Assembly: GCA_038528385.1 (NCBI GenBank)
Contig: JBCBET010000008.1
Location: forward strand, 62,001 to 126,000
Direction of reading: 5' to 3'
Source: Shimia_B sp038528385
Lineage (GTDB): Bacteria > Pseudomonadota > Alphaproteobacteria > Rhodobacterales > Rhodobacteraceae
Length of the DNA stretch: 64,000 bases
The position numbers were made by a program, and so were the translations under genes. Of the stretch, positions 8,925 through 17,499 are shown one piece after another. The notes under the pieces were generated by a model. The model did not search any database, had not been told where the DNA came from, and was given only the letters and a program-made list of their open reading frames with translations. Position 1 is the first letter of the stretch. Every line of letters begins with the position of its first letter.

Positions 8925-9465
8925 CGAGGCCCGTCTCCCGCAGCATCCCGCGCCGCTTGGCCTCGTGCCAATAGCCCCGCGCGTACCATTGGATGGCGGT
9001 GCCCTGGTCTCCATCGGAAAGAAGCCACGCCCCCCGCAGGTACTTCAGGGCGAATTCGAGGTTCGTATCGGCGTCTAGGAGCTCGCTCGGCTCCCCCCGG
9101 AAGCCCATGGAGCGCGCCGTGGCGGGCAGGATCTGGAGGAGGCCCCAATAGGGCCCGTTCCGCGCCCAGGGCCTGTGCGTGCTTTCGCGGACCGCCAGCC
9201 GGTGCACGAGGCTCCGCGGGAGCCCGTATTGGTCAGCCCAGAAATTGATCTTGCCGCGGAGCTCTGGCGTCTCGTTCGGGTGGAGCGGGAGCGCGGGGGC
9301 CACCACGGGTGATAGTGTGGCGAGCGATGGTGACGCGGGCGATGGCGTGGCAGCCGGTTCGTTGGCCGGGTCGGTTGCCGGGGCGCTGCAGGCCGTCGCC
9401 AGCACGGCGGCGATCGCCAAAACTATGAATCTTGTCACGGCGGGAAGGCTCGCATTGGATATCAT
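8914..9465 (-). CDS. Lytic transglycosylase-like (SLT) lipoprotein
   Basis: A 183-residue predicted envelope protein. The N-terminus has a hydrophobic segment ending in a lipobox (VLATAC) near residue 24, so it is likely a lipoprotein. A Pro/Ala/Ser-rich linker follows, then an SLT-type lysozyme domain with catalytic Glu in AVRESTHRP and the GLLQILPATARSMGF motif. The start MISNASLP was chosen because it places the signal sequence at the end; a 61-residue upstream extension is possible by frame only. It is expected to cleave peptidoglycan glycan strands. Confidence 0.83.
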   Translation of the reverse strand: MISNASLPAVTRFIVLAIAAVLATACSAPATDPANEPAATPSPASPSLATLSPVVAPALPLHPNETPELRGKINFWADQYGLPRSLVHRLAVRESTHRPWARNGPYWGLLQILPATARSMGFRGEPSELLDADTNLEFALKYLRGAWLLSDGDQGTAIQWYARGYWHEAKRRGMLRETGLVTD

Positions 9466-9568
9466 CACATCTTGTCGGCCCCACTTTCCCCACCGCGCGC
9501 GTCCGCGCAACGGAGGCCCCTCCCATCGGCGAATAAGCGCCTCTCCCGCAGCAGGGCAGGGTCCCCCC

Positions 9569-9598
9569 TTCTTTGTGCCCCGAACTTCCGCCGGAGGC
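9569..9598. repeat. Dispersed 30-bp repeat, copy 1
   Basis: A 30-base segment beginning TTCTTTGTGCCCCG and ending CTTCCGCCGGAGGC recurs with a single difference at 55089-55118. Both copies lie in intergenic DNA next to the downstream end of a minus-strand housekeeping gene (rplI here, eno there), and both follow a run of C. It may be a small dispersed element or part of a shared 3' untranslated motif. Confidence 0.7.
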
Positions 9599-9649
9599 AT
9601 CCGATCCCGCCACCGGCGCGGACGCCCGACGCGAGGCACAAACGACAAC

Positions 9650-9671
9650 GCCGCCCGGTTTCCCGTGCGGC
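9650..9671 (-). terminator. Probable terminator of the rpsF-rpsR-rplI operon
   Basis: On the minus strand a hairpin of GCCGC-A-CGG, a GAAA tetraloop and CCG-G-GCGGC lies 41 bases after the rplI stop. It is followed by GTTGTCGTTTG, a weak U-rich tract. Placement and the GAAA loop support an intrinsic terminator. Confidence 0.5.
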
Positions 9672-9712
9672 GCCCTGTCCTGCCCTTGGGTGCGCGAGGC
9701 GCACCGCCTGGG

Positions 9713-10363
9713 TCAGCTCTCGTCGTCGGACCCGTCGTTGTCCCCGTCGGCCGCGTCCCCAGCGCGGCCCTCGTCCACCTGCGTGGCGAGTTCCGCGTCG
9801 TCGGAGGTCGCGGCCCCGATATCTTCGAAGAGCTCGGCGATTTCGAATTCGGCCTCCGCCTCTTCCTCGGCGGCGAGGTCCTGGATGGACTTGCCGGCGG
9901 CCTGAAGCTCCGCTTCTTCTTGGGAGCGGGCGACGTTGAGCGTGATCGTGGCGTCCACCTCGGGGTGCAGCTGCACGGTCAGATCATGGAGGCCGAGCTC
10001 CTTGATGGGGCCGGTGAGCGCGATCTGCTTCTTGTCGACGGTAAAGCCCGCCTCGGTGGCCGCATCGGCGGCGTCCCTGGGCGTGACCGACCCGTAGAGC
10101 GAGCCCGCGTCGGAGGCCGAACGGATGACCACGAAGGTTTCGCCGTCGAGCTTGGCGGCGAGGCTTTCGGCCTCTTTCTTCGTCTCGAGGTTACGGGCCT
10201 CGAGCTGCGCCTTCTCGGCCTCGAAGCGGGCCATGTTGATCTCGTTGGCGCGCAGCGCCTTGCCCTGGGGGATCAGGAAGTTGCGGGCATAGCCCTCCTT
10301 GACGGAGACGACCTCGCCCATCTGGCCGAGCTTGGCCACGCGTTCCAGAAGAATGATGTCCAT
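9713..10363 (-). CDS. rplI: 50S ribosomal protein L9 with acidic C-terminal extension
   Basis: The protein starts MDIILLERVAKLGQMGEVV with the GYARNFLIPQGKA signature of L9 near residues 24-36. The canonical two-domain L9 of about 150 residues is followed by roughly 65 residues dominated by Asp, Glu, Ala and Ser. The total is 216 residues, longer than the E. coli protein; such tails occur in roseobacter L9. It is the last gene of the rpsF-rpsR-rplI operon. Confidence 0.96.
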   Translation of the reverse strand: MDIILLERVAKLGQMGEVVSVKEGYARNFLIPQGKALRANEINMARFEAEKAQLEARNLETKKEAESLAAKLDGETFVVIRSASDAGSLYGSVTPRDAADAATEAGFTVDKKQIALTGPIKELGLHDLTVQLHPEVDATITLNVARSQEEAELQAAGKSIQDLAAEEEAEAEFEIAELFEDIGAATSDDAELATQVDEGRAGDAADGDNDGSDDES

Positions 10364-10375
10364 ATCTCGTCTCCC

Positions 10376-10603
10376 TTACTTCACGGCGTAGGGCAGGAGC
10401 GCGAGGAAGCGGGCGCGCTTGATGGCGCGCGCGAGCTCACGCTGCTTCTTGGCCGACACGGCGGTGATCCGGCTCGGCACGATCTTGCCGCGCTCGGAAA
10501 TGTAGCGCTGCAGGAGGCGGGTGTCCTTGTAGTCGATCTGGGGCGCGTTGTCGCCGGAGAACGGGCACACCTTGCGGCGGCGGAAGAACGGTTTGGCTGC
10601 CAT
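10376..10603 (-). CDS. rpsR: 30S ribosomal protein S18
   Basis: The 75-residue basic protein matches S18: N-terminal KPFFRRRKVCPFSG, then DYKDTRLLQRYISERGKI and the C-terminal RAIKRARFLALLPY. It binds next to S6 on the 30S platform. It sits between rpsF and rplI with gaps of 12-15 bases, the standard operon order. Confidence 0.97.
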   Translation of the reverse strand: MAAKPFFRRRKVCPFSGDNAPQIDYKDTRLLQRYISERGKIVPSRITAVSAKKQRELARAIKRARFLALLPYAVK

Positions 10604-10618
10604 GGGTCTCGTCTCCTA

Positions 10619-10993
10619 TCAGTCGCGGTCGCCACGGTCCCGGCGGGGCCGGTCACCACGGTCGCGCTCGTCGCGCTTTTGCATCTGGATGGACGGGCCC
10701 TCTGCGTGGCCGTCGACCTTGATCGTGAGCACACGCATGACGTCGTCATGGAGCCGCATCAGGCGCTCCATTTCCTGCACGGCGGGCGCGGGCGCGTCCG
10801 TCTTCAGGAAGGCGTAATGGCCTTTGCGATTCTTGTTGATCTTGTAGGCCATCGTCTTGACGCCCCAGTACTCGTTTTCCACGAGCGTGCCGCCATTGTC
10901 GGACAACACGGAGCCAAAATGTTCGATGAGTGATTCGGCCTGCGCAGAGGACAGATCCTGGCGCGCGATGAATACATGCTCGTAAAGCGGCAT
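10619..10993 (-). CDS. rpsF: 30S ribosomal protein S6
   Basis: The 124-residue product begins MPLYEHVFIARQDLSSAQ and contains ENEYWGVKTMAYKINKNRKGHY, both typical of S6. The last 20 residues are a charged tail of alternating Arg and Asp (RDRGDRPRRDRGDRD). It is the first gene of the S6-S18-L9 operon and is read leftwards. Confidence 0.96.
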   Translation of the reverse strand: MPLYEHVFIARQDLSSAQAESLIEHFGSVLSDNGGTLVENEYWGVKTMAYKINKNRKGHYAFLKTDAPAPAVQEMERLMRLHDDVMRVLTIKVDGHAEGPSIQMQKRDERDRGDRPRRDRGDRD

Positions 10994-11199
10994 GATATCT
11001 CCAGTTTTTCAAAGCGACTTCAAAGCGTTGCCATGAGCTCCGCGGGCAACGCACGAGAGGATCGCCCGGTGGGGTGGTCTCGCGGATGGGGCGTCATGAC
11101 ATGGCCCCGGCGCGGGCGCAAGCGGGGCACGGCTTTGCCCCGAAGGCGCCATCATGGGCCGTATATCTTCGGATCATCGAAAGACCGAAGGGGATGGAA

Positions 11200-11685
11200 A
11201 TGACGTATACTGCCATGGACGACACCGCTGCCACGATACATGCCGATGACCTCGCCGCATGGGGCACCACCGTGAGCGGGCGCTCCGCCGACGGGATGGG
11301 GGCGCTCACGCGGCTCATCCAGATGCTGTTCGGCGCCGGCGCCGCCGTTGCGGCCCTTTCGCTCTGGATCGTGCCGGGCTCGGATCTCGGGCCCGACATG
11401 GTGGCGCTCAAGGGCGCGCTCACCTGCGGGCTCGTCATCGTGGCGTTCGTGCTCTGGCGCGACGGCCGCGCGGACGGCAACGCCGTCGAGGTGGATTTCG
11501 AAAACCGCGAGGTACGGCTCATGGCCGAGGACGGCGAGACCCCCACGGTCCGCGCGAGCTATTCGTTCTCCGAACTCGGCGCGTTCAAGGTCGTCGATGG
11601 CGCGCTCTACATCCATGACCGCGACGCGCGCCTTCTCACGGTGCTGCCGCTCGAGCCCGACGTGGCCGCCTCGCTCCGCGGCTGA
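11200..11685 (+). CDS. Small membrane protein of unknown function
   Basis: I do not recognise a family. The 161-residue product, read from an ATG preceded by GAAGGGG with good spacing, has two adjacent hydrophobic helices at roughly residues 45-64 (GAGAAVAALSLWIVPG) and 72-87 (ALTCGLVIVAFVLW). A soluble C-terminal part of mostly beta-type sequence follows (VEVDFENREVRL ... ALYIHDRDARLLTVLPL). It may be an inner-membrane protein with a cytoplasmic domain. It is divergent from rpsF and stands alone. Confidence 0.7.
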   Translation: MTYTAMDDTAATIHADDLAAWGTTVSGRSADGMGALTRLIQMLFGAGAAVAALSLWIVPGSDLGPDMVALKGALTCGLVIVAFVLWRDGRADGNAVEVDFENREVRLMAEDGETPTVRASYSFSELGAFKVVDGALYIHDRDARLLTVLPLEPDVAASLRG

Positions 11686-11837
11686 GGGCCCGGTCACGCT
11701 GCGGCCCGACCCGCGGCGGGACCGGCGGATGTCCGCGCAAGTGCGCAGGCGAACACATCCTGTTGAACCGCGCAAAATTGTCGCTCCCGGACAGGGCAAC
11801 ATGTTTAGGTTTGTTGTTCATTCCTGGAGCCCGACCC

Positions 11838-12413
11838 ATGAAATCCACCGCCCTCGCCACCGCCTTTGCCGCGCTCACCGCTGGCGCCGCCTTCGCTGAC
11901 GGCCACTTGCAGGCCTACACCCTCGATCCGGCCCATTCCGCCATCCAGATGAGCTGGGGCCACGGCCAGTTCTCCTCCACCTACGGGATGTTCTTCGAAG
12001 TGAACGGGGAGATGATGATCGACTTCGACAACCCCGAGAACACGACCGTCTCCATCTCCGTGCCGCTGGAGGACCTCGTGGTCGATCCCACGCTCAAGGG
12101 GCATCTGGCCTCCGACAACTTCTTCGGCGGCTATGACGGCAAGATGGTGCAGTTCACCTCCACCTCCGTGACCGTCACGGGCGAGGACCGGGCCGAGGTC
12201 ACGGGCGATCTCACGATCGCGGGCACCACCTCCGAGGTCACCATCGACACCGTCTTCAACGCGCGCGGCGCGGGCCCCACGGGGGGGGAGATCGCGGGCT
12301 TCACCGGCACCGCCACGATCCTGCGGTCTGATTTCGGCATCGACTGGTTCGCGCCCTTTGTGTCCGACGAGGTCGCGGTGGAAGTGTCCATCGAAGCATC
12401 GCCAGCCTCGTAA
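11838..12413 (+). CDS. YceI family periplasmic protein
   Basis: The 191-residue product has a signal peptide (MKSTALATAFAALTAGAAFA, cleavage about residue 20) followed by a full YceI beta-barrel domain (YTLDPAHSAIQMSWGH at the N-terminus, FGIDWFAPFVSDEVAVEVSIEA at the C-terminus). YceI proteins bind isoprenoid lipids in a lipocalin-like pocket; some are linked to electron transport. The ATG after the CTGGAG site was chosen over an upstream ATG because it starts the signal peptide. It faces a convergent cytochrome b561-YceI fusion gene. Confidence 0.9.
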   Translation: MKSTALATAFAALTAGAAFADGHLQAYTLDPAHSAIQMSWGHGQFSSTYGMFFEVNGEMMIDFDNPENTTVSISVPLEDLVVDPTLKGHLASDNFFGGYDGKMVQFTSTSVTVTGEDRAEVTGDLTIAGTTSEVTIDTVFNARGAGPTGGEIAGFTGTATILRSDFGIDWFAPFVSDEVAVEVSIEASPAS

Positions 12414-12475
12414 CCCACTCACGGAACGAGCATGGCGCGGGGCGTTTCCGGAAGGAAGCGCCCCACCTGTAGACG

Positions 12476-12504
12476 AAAAGGCGCTCCCTGGGAGCGCCTT
12501 TTTT
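12476..12504 (+). terminator. Intrinsic terminator after the YceI gene (bidirectional)
   Basis: A perfect hairpin GGCGCTCC-CTG-GGAGCGCC is flanked by AAAA on the left and TTTTTT on the right. It can end transcription of the YceI gene and of the convergent cytochrome b561 gene. Confidence 0.9.
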
Positions 12505-12533
12505 GCTGTCTACCCGGTCCCTTGCGACCCGGT

Positions 12534-13769
12534 TCAGGAGGTCCCGTCGTCCTCCGCCGGGGCTGTGGTGGCCGTGAGCCCGATGCGCACATCGACCCCC
12601 GGACCGAGGCTCGCCTCGTCCGTGCCCGTGCCGATGGCGAAGGTCATCCGGTCGAGCGTGACGGAGCCCGTGGCCTCCGCCCTCTCGCCCTCGAGCGCGA
12701 GCTCGAAGGGCAGCGTGAGCGGCGCCTCGGTGTCCTTGATGCGGACCGTGCCCTGCAGCTCATAGCCCTCACCCACCTCCACGATGTCGCCCGCGACCGT
12801 GGCGGTTGGGAACGCCTCGAGGTTGAAGAAGTCCGCCCCCATGGCCTGGCTCGTGACCGAGCCCAGCGTGAGCGACCCGATGGCGATCGTCACCTCCGCG
12901 TCGCCCTTCACGGCGCCGTCCGCCGCGGGGTCGAAGGCGATGGCCGCCGTCCAATCCGCGAAACTGCCCGTGACGGGCGTGCCGAGCTGGGTCACCTCGA
13001 TCTCGATCTGCCCCTCGAGGACGCGCCAGTCGGAGGCCACCTCCTCGAGCGCGGGCACATCCACGGCGCCCTTCACCGGCACGAGCGCCGCCGCCGTCCC
13101 CACGGCCGCAAAGATCGCCGCCGCCGTCACCGCGGGCAGCGCGGCATGCGGCGTGGGGGAGACGCGGGGCAGCTTCGGCTTACCGAACCACATGCGCCGC
13201 AGCGTGGCGTCCTTGTCGATGAAATGGTGCTTCAGCGCCCCCGCGATATGGAGCACGAGCGCGATCACGAGGAGCCGCTGGAAAAGGAGGTGCACGCCCG
13301 CCAGCGTATTGGCGAGCTCGGGGTCCTCGGGAACAAAGAAGAGGTTCTGCCCGAAGGGCCAGGGGATCGGTGCGAAGCCCTCCGTGGCCGCATGGGTCAT
13401 CCATCCCGTGAGCGGCACCAGCACGAGGGAGGCGTAGAGCGTCCAATGGACGAGCTGCGCCATGAAGCTCTGCACCTTCTTCTCTGCCCCGATCATGCCG
13501 GGCTTCGGCTGCGAGAACGCCCAGGCGATGCGGAAGAGAGCCACGAAGAAGATCGTGAGCCCGATGGCCTTGTGCACGGCGTAAAGCCGGATCTTCCAGT
13601 CGAGCTGCACGGGGTCCGAGATCGAGAGGTCATAGGCGATGGTGCCCGTGGCGATCACCCCCACGATGAGGAGCGCGGTGAGCCAATGGACGGTCTTCGT
13701 CACGAGGCCGTAGGCCGTGGCGGAGTTGGTGAGGCCGGGGGCGGAGGGGTCGGTGCTGGCGGTGCTCAT
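12534..13769 (-). CDS. Cytochrome b561 fused to a YceI domain
   Basis: The 411-residue protein joins a four-helix di-haem cytochrome b561 domain (about residues 20-200) to a C-terminal YceI lipid-binding domain (about 235-400). Haem-ligand candidates are seen as His in KTVHWL (H28), YAVHKAIG, QLVHWTLY and GVHLL/VLHIAG. A fifth hydrophobic segment (AVTAAAIFAAVGTAAALV) connects the halves and would place YceI in the periplasm. The start MSTAST follows a CGGGAG site. The fused YceI and the separate YceI gene across the terminator suggest a shared membrane electron-transfer role with a quinone-like lipid; this is inference. Confidence 0.88.
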   Translation of the reverse strand: MSTASTDPSAPGLTNSATAYGLVTKTVHWLTALLIVGVIATGTIAYDLSISDPVQLDWKIRLYAVHKAIGLTIFFVALFRIAWAFSQPKPGMIGAEKKVQSFMAQLVHWTLYASLVLVPLTGWMTHAATEGFAPIPWPFGQNLFFVPEDPELANTLAGVHLLFQRLLVIALVLHIAGALKHHFIDKDATLRRMWFGKPKLPRVSPTPHAALPAVTAAAIFAAVGTAAALVPVKGAVDVPALEEVASDWRVLEGQIEIEVTQLGTPVTGSFADWTAAIAFDPAADGAVKGDAEVTIAIGSLTLGSVTSQAMGADFFNLEAFPTATVAGDIVEVGEGYELQGTVRIKDTEAPLTLPFELALEGERAEATGSVTLDRMTFAIGTGTDEASLGPGVDVRIGLTATTAPAEDDGTS

Positions 13770-13940
13770 GGCGCGGGAACTCCCGTTGCGGTTGCCAAGG
13801 GACTTAGCGCGCGGCAGGGCGCGCGTCATCCTCGCTCACGGCACAGTGCATGTGCTCTGCCCGTGCTCGTCGCGCGCCCGGCCCTTTTCCTCCCGGCGGG
13901 CGCGCGGTATGGGCCGCGGAAATCACAACGGGAGCACGAG

Positions 13941-14870
13941 ATGCGGGCATGGGTATTTCCGGGGCAGGGCGCGCAGGCCATCGGCATGGGACGGGCGCTG
14001 GCGGAGGCGTATCCCGCCGCGGCGGCGGTTTTCGAGGAGGTCGACGCGGCGCTGGGTGAAAAGCTCTCCACGCTGATCTGGGAGGGGGAGGCCGAGGCGC
14101 TGACGCTGACGGCCAACGCGCAGCCCGCGCTCATGGCGACCTCGCTCGCGGCCGTGCGGGCGCTGGAGGCGGAAGGGTTCTCTGTGGGCGATGCGTCCTT
14201 CGTGGCCGGTCACTCGCTGGGCGAATACTCCGCACTCGCCGCCGCCGGCGCGCTCTCGGTCGCCGACACCGCGCGGCTCCTGCGCATCCGCGGACAGGCG
14301 ATGCAGGAGGCGGTGCCGGTGGGCGTGGGCGCCATGGCCGCGCTCCTCGGTCTCGATTTCGAGACGGCGGCGGCGGTGGCCGCGGAAGCAGCGGAGGGTG
14401 AGGTCTGCCAGGCCGCCAACGACAACGATCCGGGCCAGGTCGTCGTCTCCGGCCACAAGGCGGCCGTGGCGCGCGCCGTGGAGATCGCCAAGGGCCGCGG
14501 CGCGAAGCGCGCCGTGATGCTGCCTGTGAGCGCGCCGTTCCATTGCGCCCTCATGCGGCCCGCCGCGGACGTGATGGCCGAGGCGCTCGCCAAGGTGGAG
14601 CTGAACGCGCCAAGCGTGCCGCTCGTGGCCAATGTGCGCGCCGAGGCGGTGAGCGACCCGGCCACGATCCGCGACCTCCTCGTCGAGCAGGTCACGGGCT
14701 CCGTGCGCTGGCGCGAGAGCGTCGCGTGGATGGCCGCAAACGGCGTCACCGAGATCTGGGAGGTTGGCGCGGGTAAGGCGCTCTCCGGCATGGTCCGCCG
14801 CATCGAGCGGTCCATCGACACCAAAGCCATCGGCACGCCGGACGACGTCGCCGTGCTGCAAGGAGCCTGA
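13941..14870 (+). CDS. fabD: Malonyl-CoA:ACP transacylase
   Basis: FabD moves malonyl from CoA to acyl carrier protein, the entry step of fatty acid elongation. The 309-residue product begins MRAWVFPGQGAQAIGMG (oxyanion-hole Gln in GQGAQ), has the catalytic Ser in GHSLGEY near residue 93 and the catalytic His in SAPFHCALM near 202. A GGGAG site precedes the ATG. It is followed directly by fabG. Confidence 0.96.
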   Translation: MRAWVFPGQGAQAIGMGRALAEAYPAAAAVFEEVDAALGEKLSTLIWEGEAEALTLTANAQPALMATSLAAVRALEAEGFSVGDASFVAGHSLGEYSALAAAGALSVADTARLLRIRGQAMQEAVPVGVGAMAALLGLDFETAAAVAAEAAEGEVCQAANDNDPGQVVVSGHKAAVARAVEIAKGRGAKRAVMLPVSAPFHCALMRPAADVMAEALAKVELNAPSVPLVANVRAEAVSDPATIRDLLVEQVTGSVRWRESVAWMAANGVTEIWEVGAGKALSGMVRRIERSIDTKAIGTPDDVAVLQGA

Positions 14871-14871
14871 C

Positions 14872-15609
14872 ATGTTTGATCTATCCGGAAAAGCAGCCCT
14901 CGTAACCGGTGCATCGGGCGGTATTGGCGGCGCGATCGCCAGGGCGCTCCATGGCGCGGGCGCCACGGTGGGGCTCTCGGGCACGCGGGTCGACCCGCTC
15001 ACCGCCCTGGCCGAGGAGCTCGGAGACCGGGCCCATGTGCTGCCCTGCAACCTCTCGGATGCGGAGGCGGTCGCCGCGCTCCCCAAGCAGGCAATCGAGG
15101 CCATGGGCAGCCTCGACATACTCGTGAACAACGCCGGCGTGACGAAGGACAACCTCTTCATGCGGATGTCGGAGGAGGAGTGGGCCACCGTCCTCGACAT
15201 CAACCTTACCTCCACCATGCGCCTCTGCAAGGGCGTGGTGCGCCCGATGATGAAATCCCGCTGGGGGCGCATCATCAACGTCACCTCCATCGTGGGCACC
15301 ACCGGCAATCCCGGGCAGGTGAACTACGCCGCCTCCAAGGCCGGGATGGTGGGGATGTCGAAGAGCCTCGCCTACGAGGTCGCCTCCCGCGGGATCACCG
15401 TGAACTGCGTGGCGCCCGGCATGGTGGAGACCGCCATGACCGACAAGCTGAGCGACGATCAGAAGGGCGCGATCCTGGGCCAGATCCCCATGGGCCGCAT
15501 GGGCGCGGGCGAGGAGATCGCCGCCGCCGTGCTCTATCTCGCCTCGCCCGAGGCGGGCTATGTCACCGGCACGGTGCTCCACGTCAATGGCGGCATGGCG
15601 ATGCTGTGA
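14872..15609 (+). CDS. fabG: 3-oxoacyl-[ACP] reductase
   Basis: This NADPH-dependent SDR enzyme reduces beta-ketoacyl-ACP. The 245-residue protein has the TGASGGIG cofactor motif (residues 13-20), NNAGVTKDNL, and the catalytic Y-x3-K in NYAASKAG. It ends with the typical YVTGTVLHVNGGMAM. It starts one base after the fabD stop and is surely cotranscribed. Confidence 0.96.
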   Translation: MFDLSGKAALVTGASGGIGGAIARALHGAGATVGLSGTRVDPLTALAEELGDRAHVLPCNLSDAEAVAALPKQAIEAMGSLDILVNNAGVTKDNLFMRMSEEEWATVLDINLTSTMRLCKGVVRPMMKSRWGRIINVTSIVGTTGNPGQVNYAASKAGMVGMSKSLAYEVASRGITVNCVAPGMVETAMTDKLSDDQKGAILGQIPMGRMGAGEEIAAAVLYLASPEAGYVTGTVLHVNGGMAML

Positions 15610-15639
15610 GCCCCGAAAACATTGGCGAAATCGGGAAAA

Positions 15640-15655
15640 GTTGACAGCTGTCAAC
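15640..15655. promoter_or_regulatory. Perfect 16-bp palindrome upstream of acpP
   Basis: GTTGACAGCTGTCAAC is a perfect palindrome 31 bases after the fabG stop, in the 249-base gap before acpP. It contains TTGACA, which could double as a -35 element, though no convincing -10 lies at the right spacing. Symmetry and length fit a homodimeric regulator site; the regulator is unknown. Confidence 0.6.
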
Positions 15656-15858
15656 TCGTTAAAGTTGTGTTACCGGCGGGCCTGTGACCGCTAACATCCG
15701 CCCCCGGACAAAGGATTTGCCACCGCCGGGGCTTGTGCTATAGGCGGCGCAACTTCCGCCGGGGGAAGCAGCGCGGCAGCGCGCGCACCCGGATGCGCCG
15801 CCGGTGCAGAAATCATAAGACCGCCCCGCGGGGCCCAGAACCGAATGAGGATCAGACG

Positions 15859-16092
15859 ATGAGCGACGTTTCCGATCGCGTGAAGAAAATTGTGGTGGAG
15901 CACCTCGGTGTGGACGAAGCGAAGGTGCAGGACAGCGCCTCCTTCATCGACGACCTCGGCGCCGACAGCCTCGACACCGTGGAACTCGTGATGGCCTTCG
16001 AAGAAGAGTTCGGCATCGAGATCCCCGACGACGCCGCGGAGACGATCCAGACCTTCGGAGACGCGGTCAAGTTCATCGACGACGCCACCTGA
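15859..16092 (+). CDS. acpP: Acyl carrier protein
   Basis: The 77-residue acidic protein carries the phosphopantetheine attachment Ser37 in GADSLDTVEL, followed by the conserved helix MAFEEEFGIEIPD. It shuttles acyl intermediates for the Fab enzymes encoded on both sides. It has its own long upstream region and a terminator behind it, consistent with separate high expression. Confidence 0.97.
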   Translation: MSDVSDRVKKIVVEHLGVDEAKVQDSASFIDDLGADSLDTVELVMAFEEEFGIEIPDDAAETIQTFGDAVKFIDDAT

Positions 16093-16115
16093 TCTAGGTC
16101 TTCATACTCGTGAAG

Positions 16116-16142
16116 CGGCGTCCCCAGCGGGCGCCGTTTTTC
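16116..16142 (+). terminator. Intrinsic terminator after acpP
   Basis: Stem CGGCGTCC / GGGCGCCG (one G-T pair) with a CCAGC loop is followed by TTTTTCTTT, 24 bases after the acpP stop. Confidence 0.85.
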
Positions 16143-16245
16143 TTTGTGCGGAGGGGCGCTCGGTGCCACGCGGCGCGCGCCTGTCGCCCTTGAGGGCGGC
16201 GGGGCGCGCTTGTATGGAGAGCCAAAGACCAATAGGAGAGCGAGC

Positions 16246-17496
16246 ATGCGGCGCGTAGTCGTGACAGGCCTGGGCATGGTGACCCCCCTTGCAGACGGTG
16301 TGGAGGCCACCTGGCGCAGGCTCCTTGCGGGCGAAAGCGGGGCAGGGACCATCACGCGCTTCGACGCGTCCCATCTGGCCACCACCTACGCCTGCGAGAT
16401 CCCGCGCGAGGGCGAGGACGCCTTCGCCCCCGACGACTACATGGAGCCCAAGGAGCAGCGGAAGGTGGACGATTTCATCGTCTACGGCATGGCCGCCGCG
16501 GTGCAGGCCGTGGAAAGCTCCGGCTGGGTTGCGGACACGCCCGAGAAGCAGGAGCGCACCGGGGTCATGATCGGCTCCGGCATCGGCGGGCTCTCGGCCA
16601 TCGCCGACACCGCTGTCCTTTTGAAGGAACGCGGGCCGCGGCGGGTCTCTCCCTTCTTCATACCCTCCGCGCTCATCAACCTGGCCTCGGGGCAGGTCTC
16701 CATCCGGTTCGGGTTCCGCGGGCCGAACCACGCGGTGGTCACCGCCTGCTCCACGGGCGCACATGCCATAGGCGACGCCGCGCGGCTCATCGCGCTCGAC
16801 GATGCCGATGTCATGGTGGCCGGCGGCGCCGAAAGCCCGATCAGCGAGATCGGCATCGCGGGCTTCAACGCCTGCAAGGCGCTCTCGACGAAGCGCGGCA
16901 ACGATCCCACGGCCGCCAGCCGCCCCTATGACGCGGACCGCGACGGGTTCGTCATGGGCGAGGGCGCGGGCGTCGTTGTACTCGAGGAATACGAGCACGC
17001 CCGCGCGCGCGGCGCCACGATCCATGCGGAGGTCTGCGGCTACGGGCTCTCGGGCGATGCCTACCACATCACCGCGCCCTCCGAGGACGGCGAGGGCGGA
17101 GGCCGCTCCATGGCCGCCGCGATCAAGCGGGCGGGCATCGCGCCCGGCCAGATCGACTATATCAATGCCCACGGCACCTCCACGATGGCCGACACGATCG
17201 AGCTCGGCGCGGTGGAGCGGATGATGGGCGCCGACGCCGGGACGGTGACGATGTCGTCGACCAAGTCCTCCACCGGGCACCTCCTCGGGGCGGCGGGCGC
17301 GATCGAGGCGATCTTTTCGATCCTGGCGATCCGCGACCAGGTCGCGCCGCCGACGCTCAACCTCGAGACGCCGGCCGTGGAGACCGCCATCGACCTCGCC
17401 CCGCGCGCAAAGCGCAGCTGCGAGATCACCTACGCGCTGTCGAATTCCTTCGGCTTCGGCGGCACGAATGCGAGCGTCATTTTCGGAAAGGTCTAA
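16246..17496 (+). CDS. fabF: 3-oxoacyl-[ACP] synthase II
   Basis: FabF condenses malonyl-ACP with acyl-ACP. The 416-residue product has the catalytic Cys168 in VTACSTGAHAIG and the two catalytic His in NAHGTSTMADTIE and STGHLLGAAG, with the C-terminal NSFGFGGTNAS loop. AGGAGAG precedes the ATG. mltG follows four bases after the stop. Confidence 0.96.
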   Translation: MRRVVVTGLGMVTPLADGVEATWRRLLAGESGAGTITRFDASHLATTYACEIPREGEDAFAPDDYMEPKEQRKVDDFIVYGMAAAVQAVESSGWVADTPEKQERTGVMIGSGIGGLSAIADTAVLLKERGPRRVSPFFIPSALINLASGQVSIRFGFRGPNHAVVTACSTGAHAIGDAARLIALDDADVMVAGGAESPISEIGIAGFNACKALSTKRGNDPTAASRPYDADRDGFVMGEGAGVVVLEEYEHARARGATIHAEVCGYGLSGDAYHITAPSEDGEGGGRSMAAAIKRAGIAPGQIDYINAHGTSTMADTIELGAVERMMGADAGTVTMSSTKSSTGHLLGAAGAIEAIFSILAIRDQVAPPTLNLETPAVETAIDLAPRAKRSCEITYALSNSFGFGGTNASVIFGKV

Positions 17497-17499
17497 GCC

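Noticed and set aside
12432..14870. An 812-codon plus-strand frame running through the b561 gene into fabD
   Set aside because: Only the last 309 codons are fabD; the upstream part is the antisense of the b561-YceI gene and lacks any recognisable domain.
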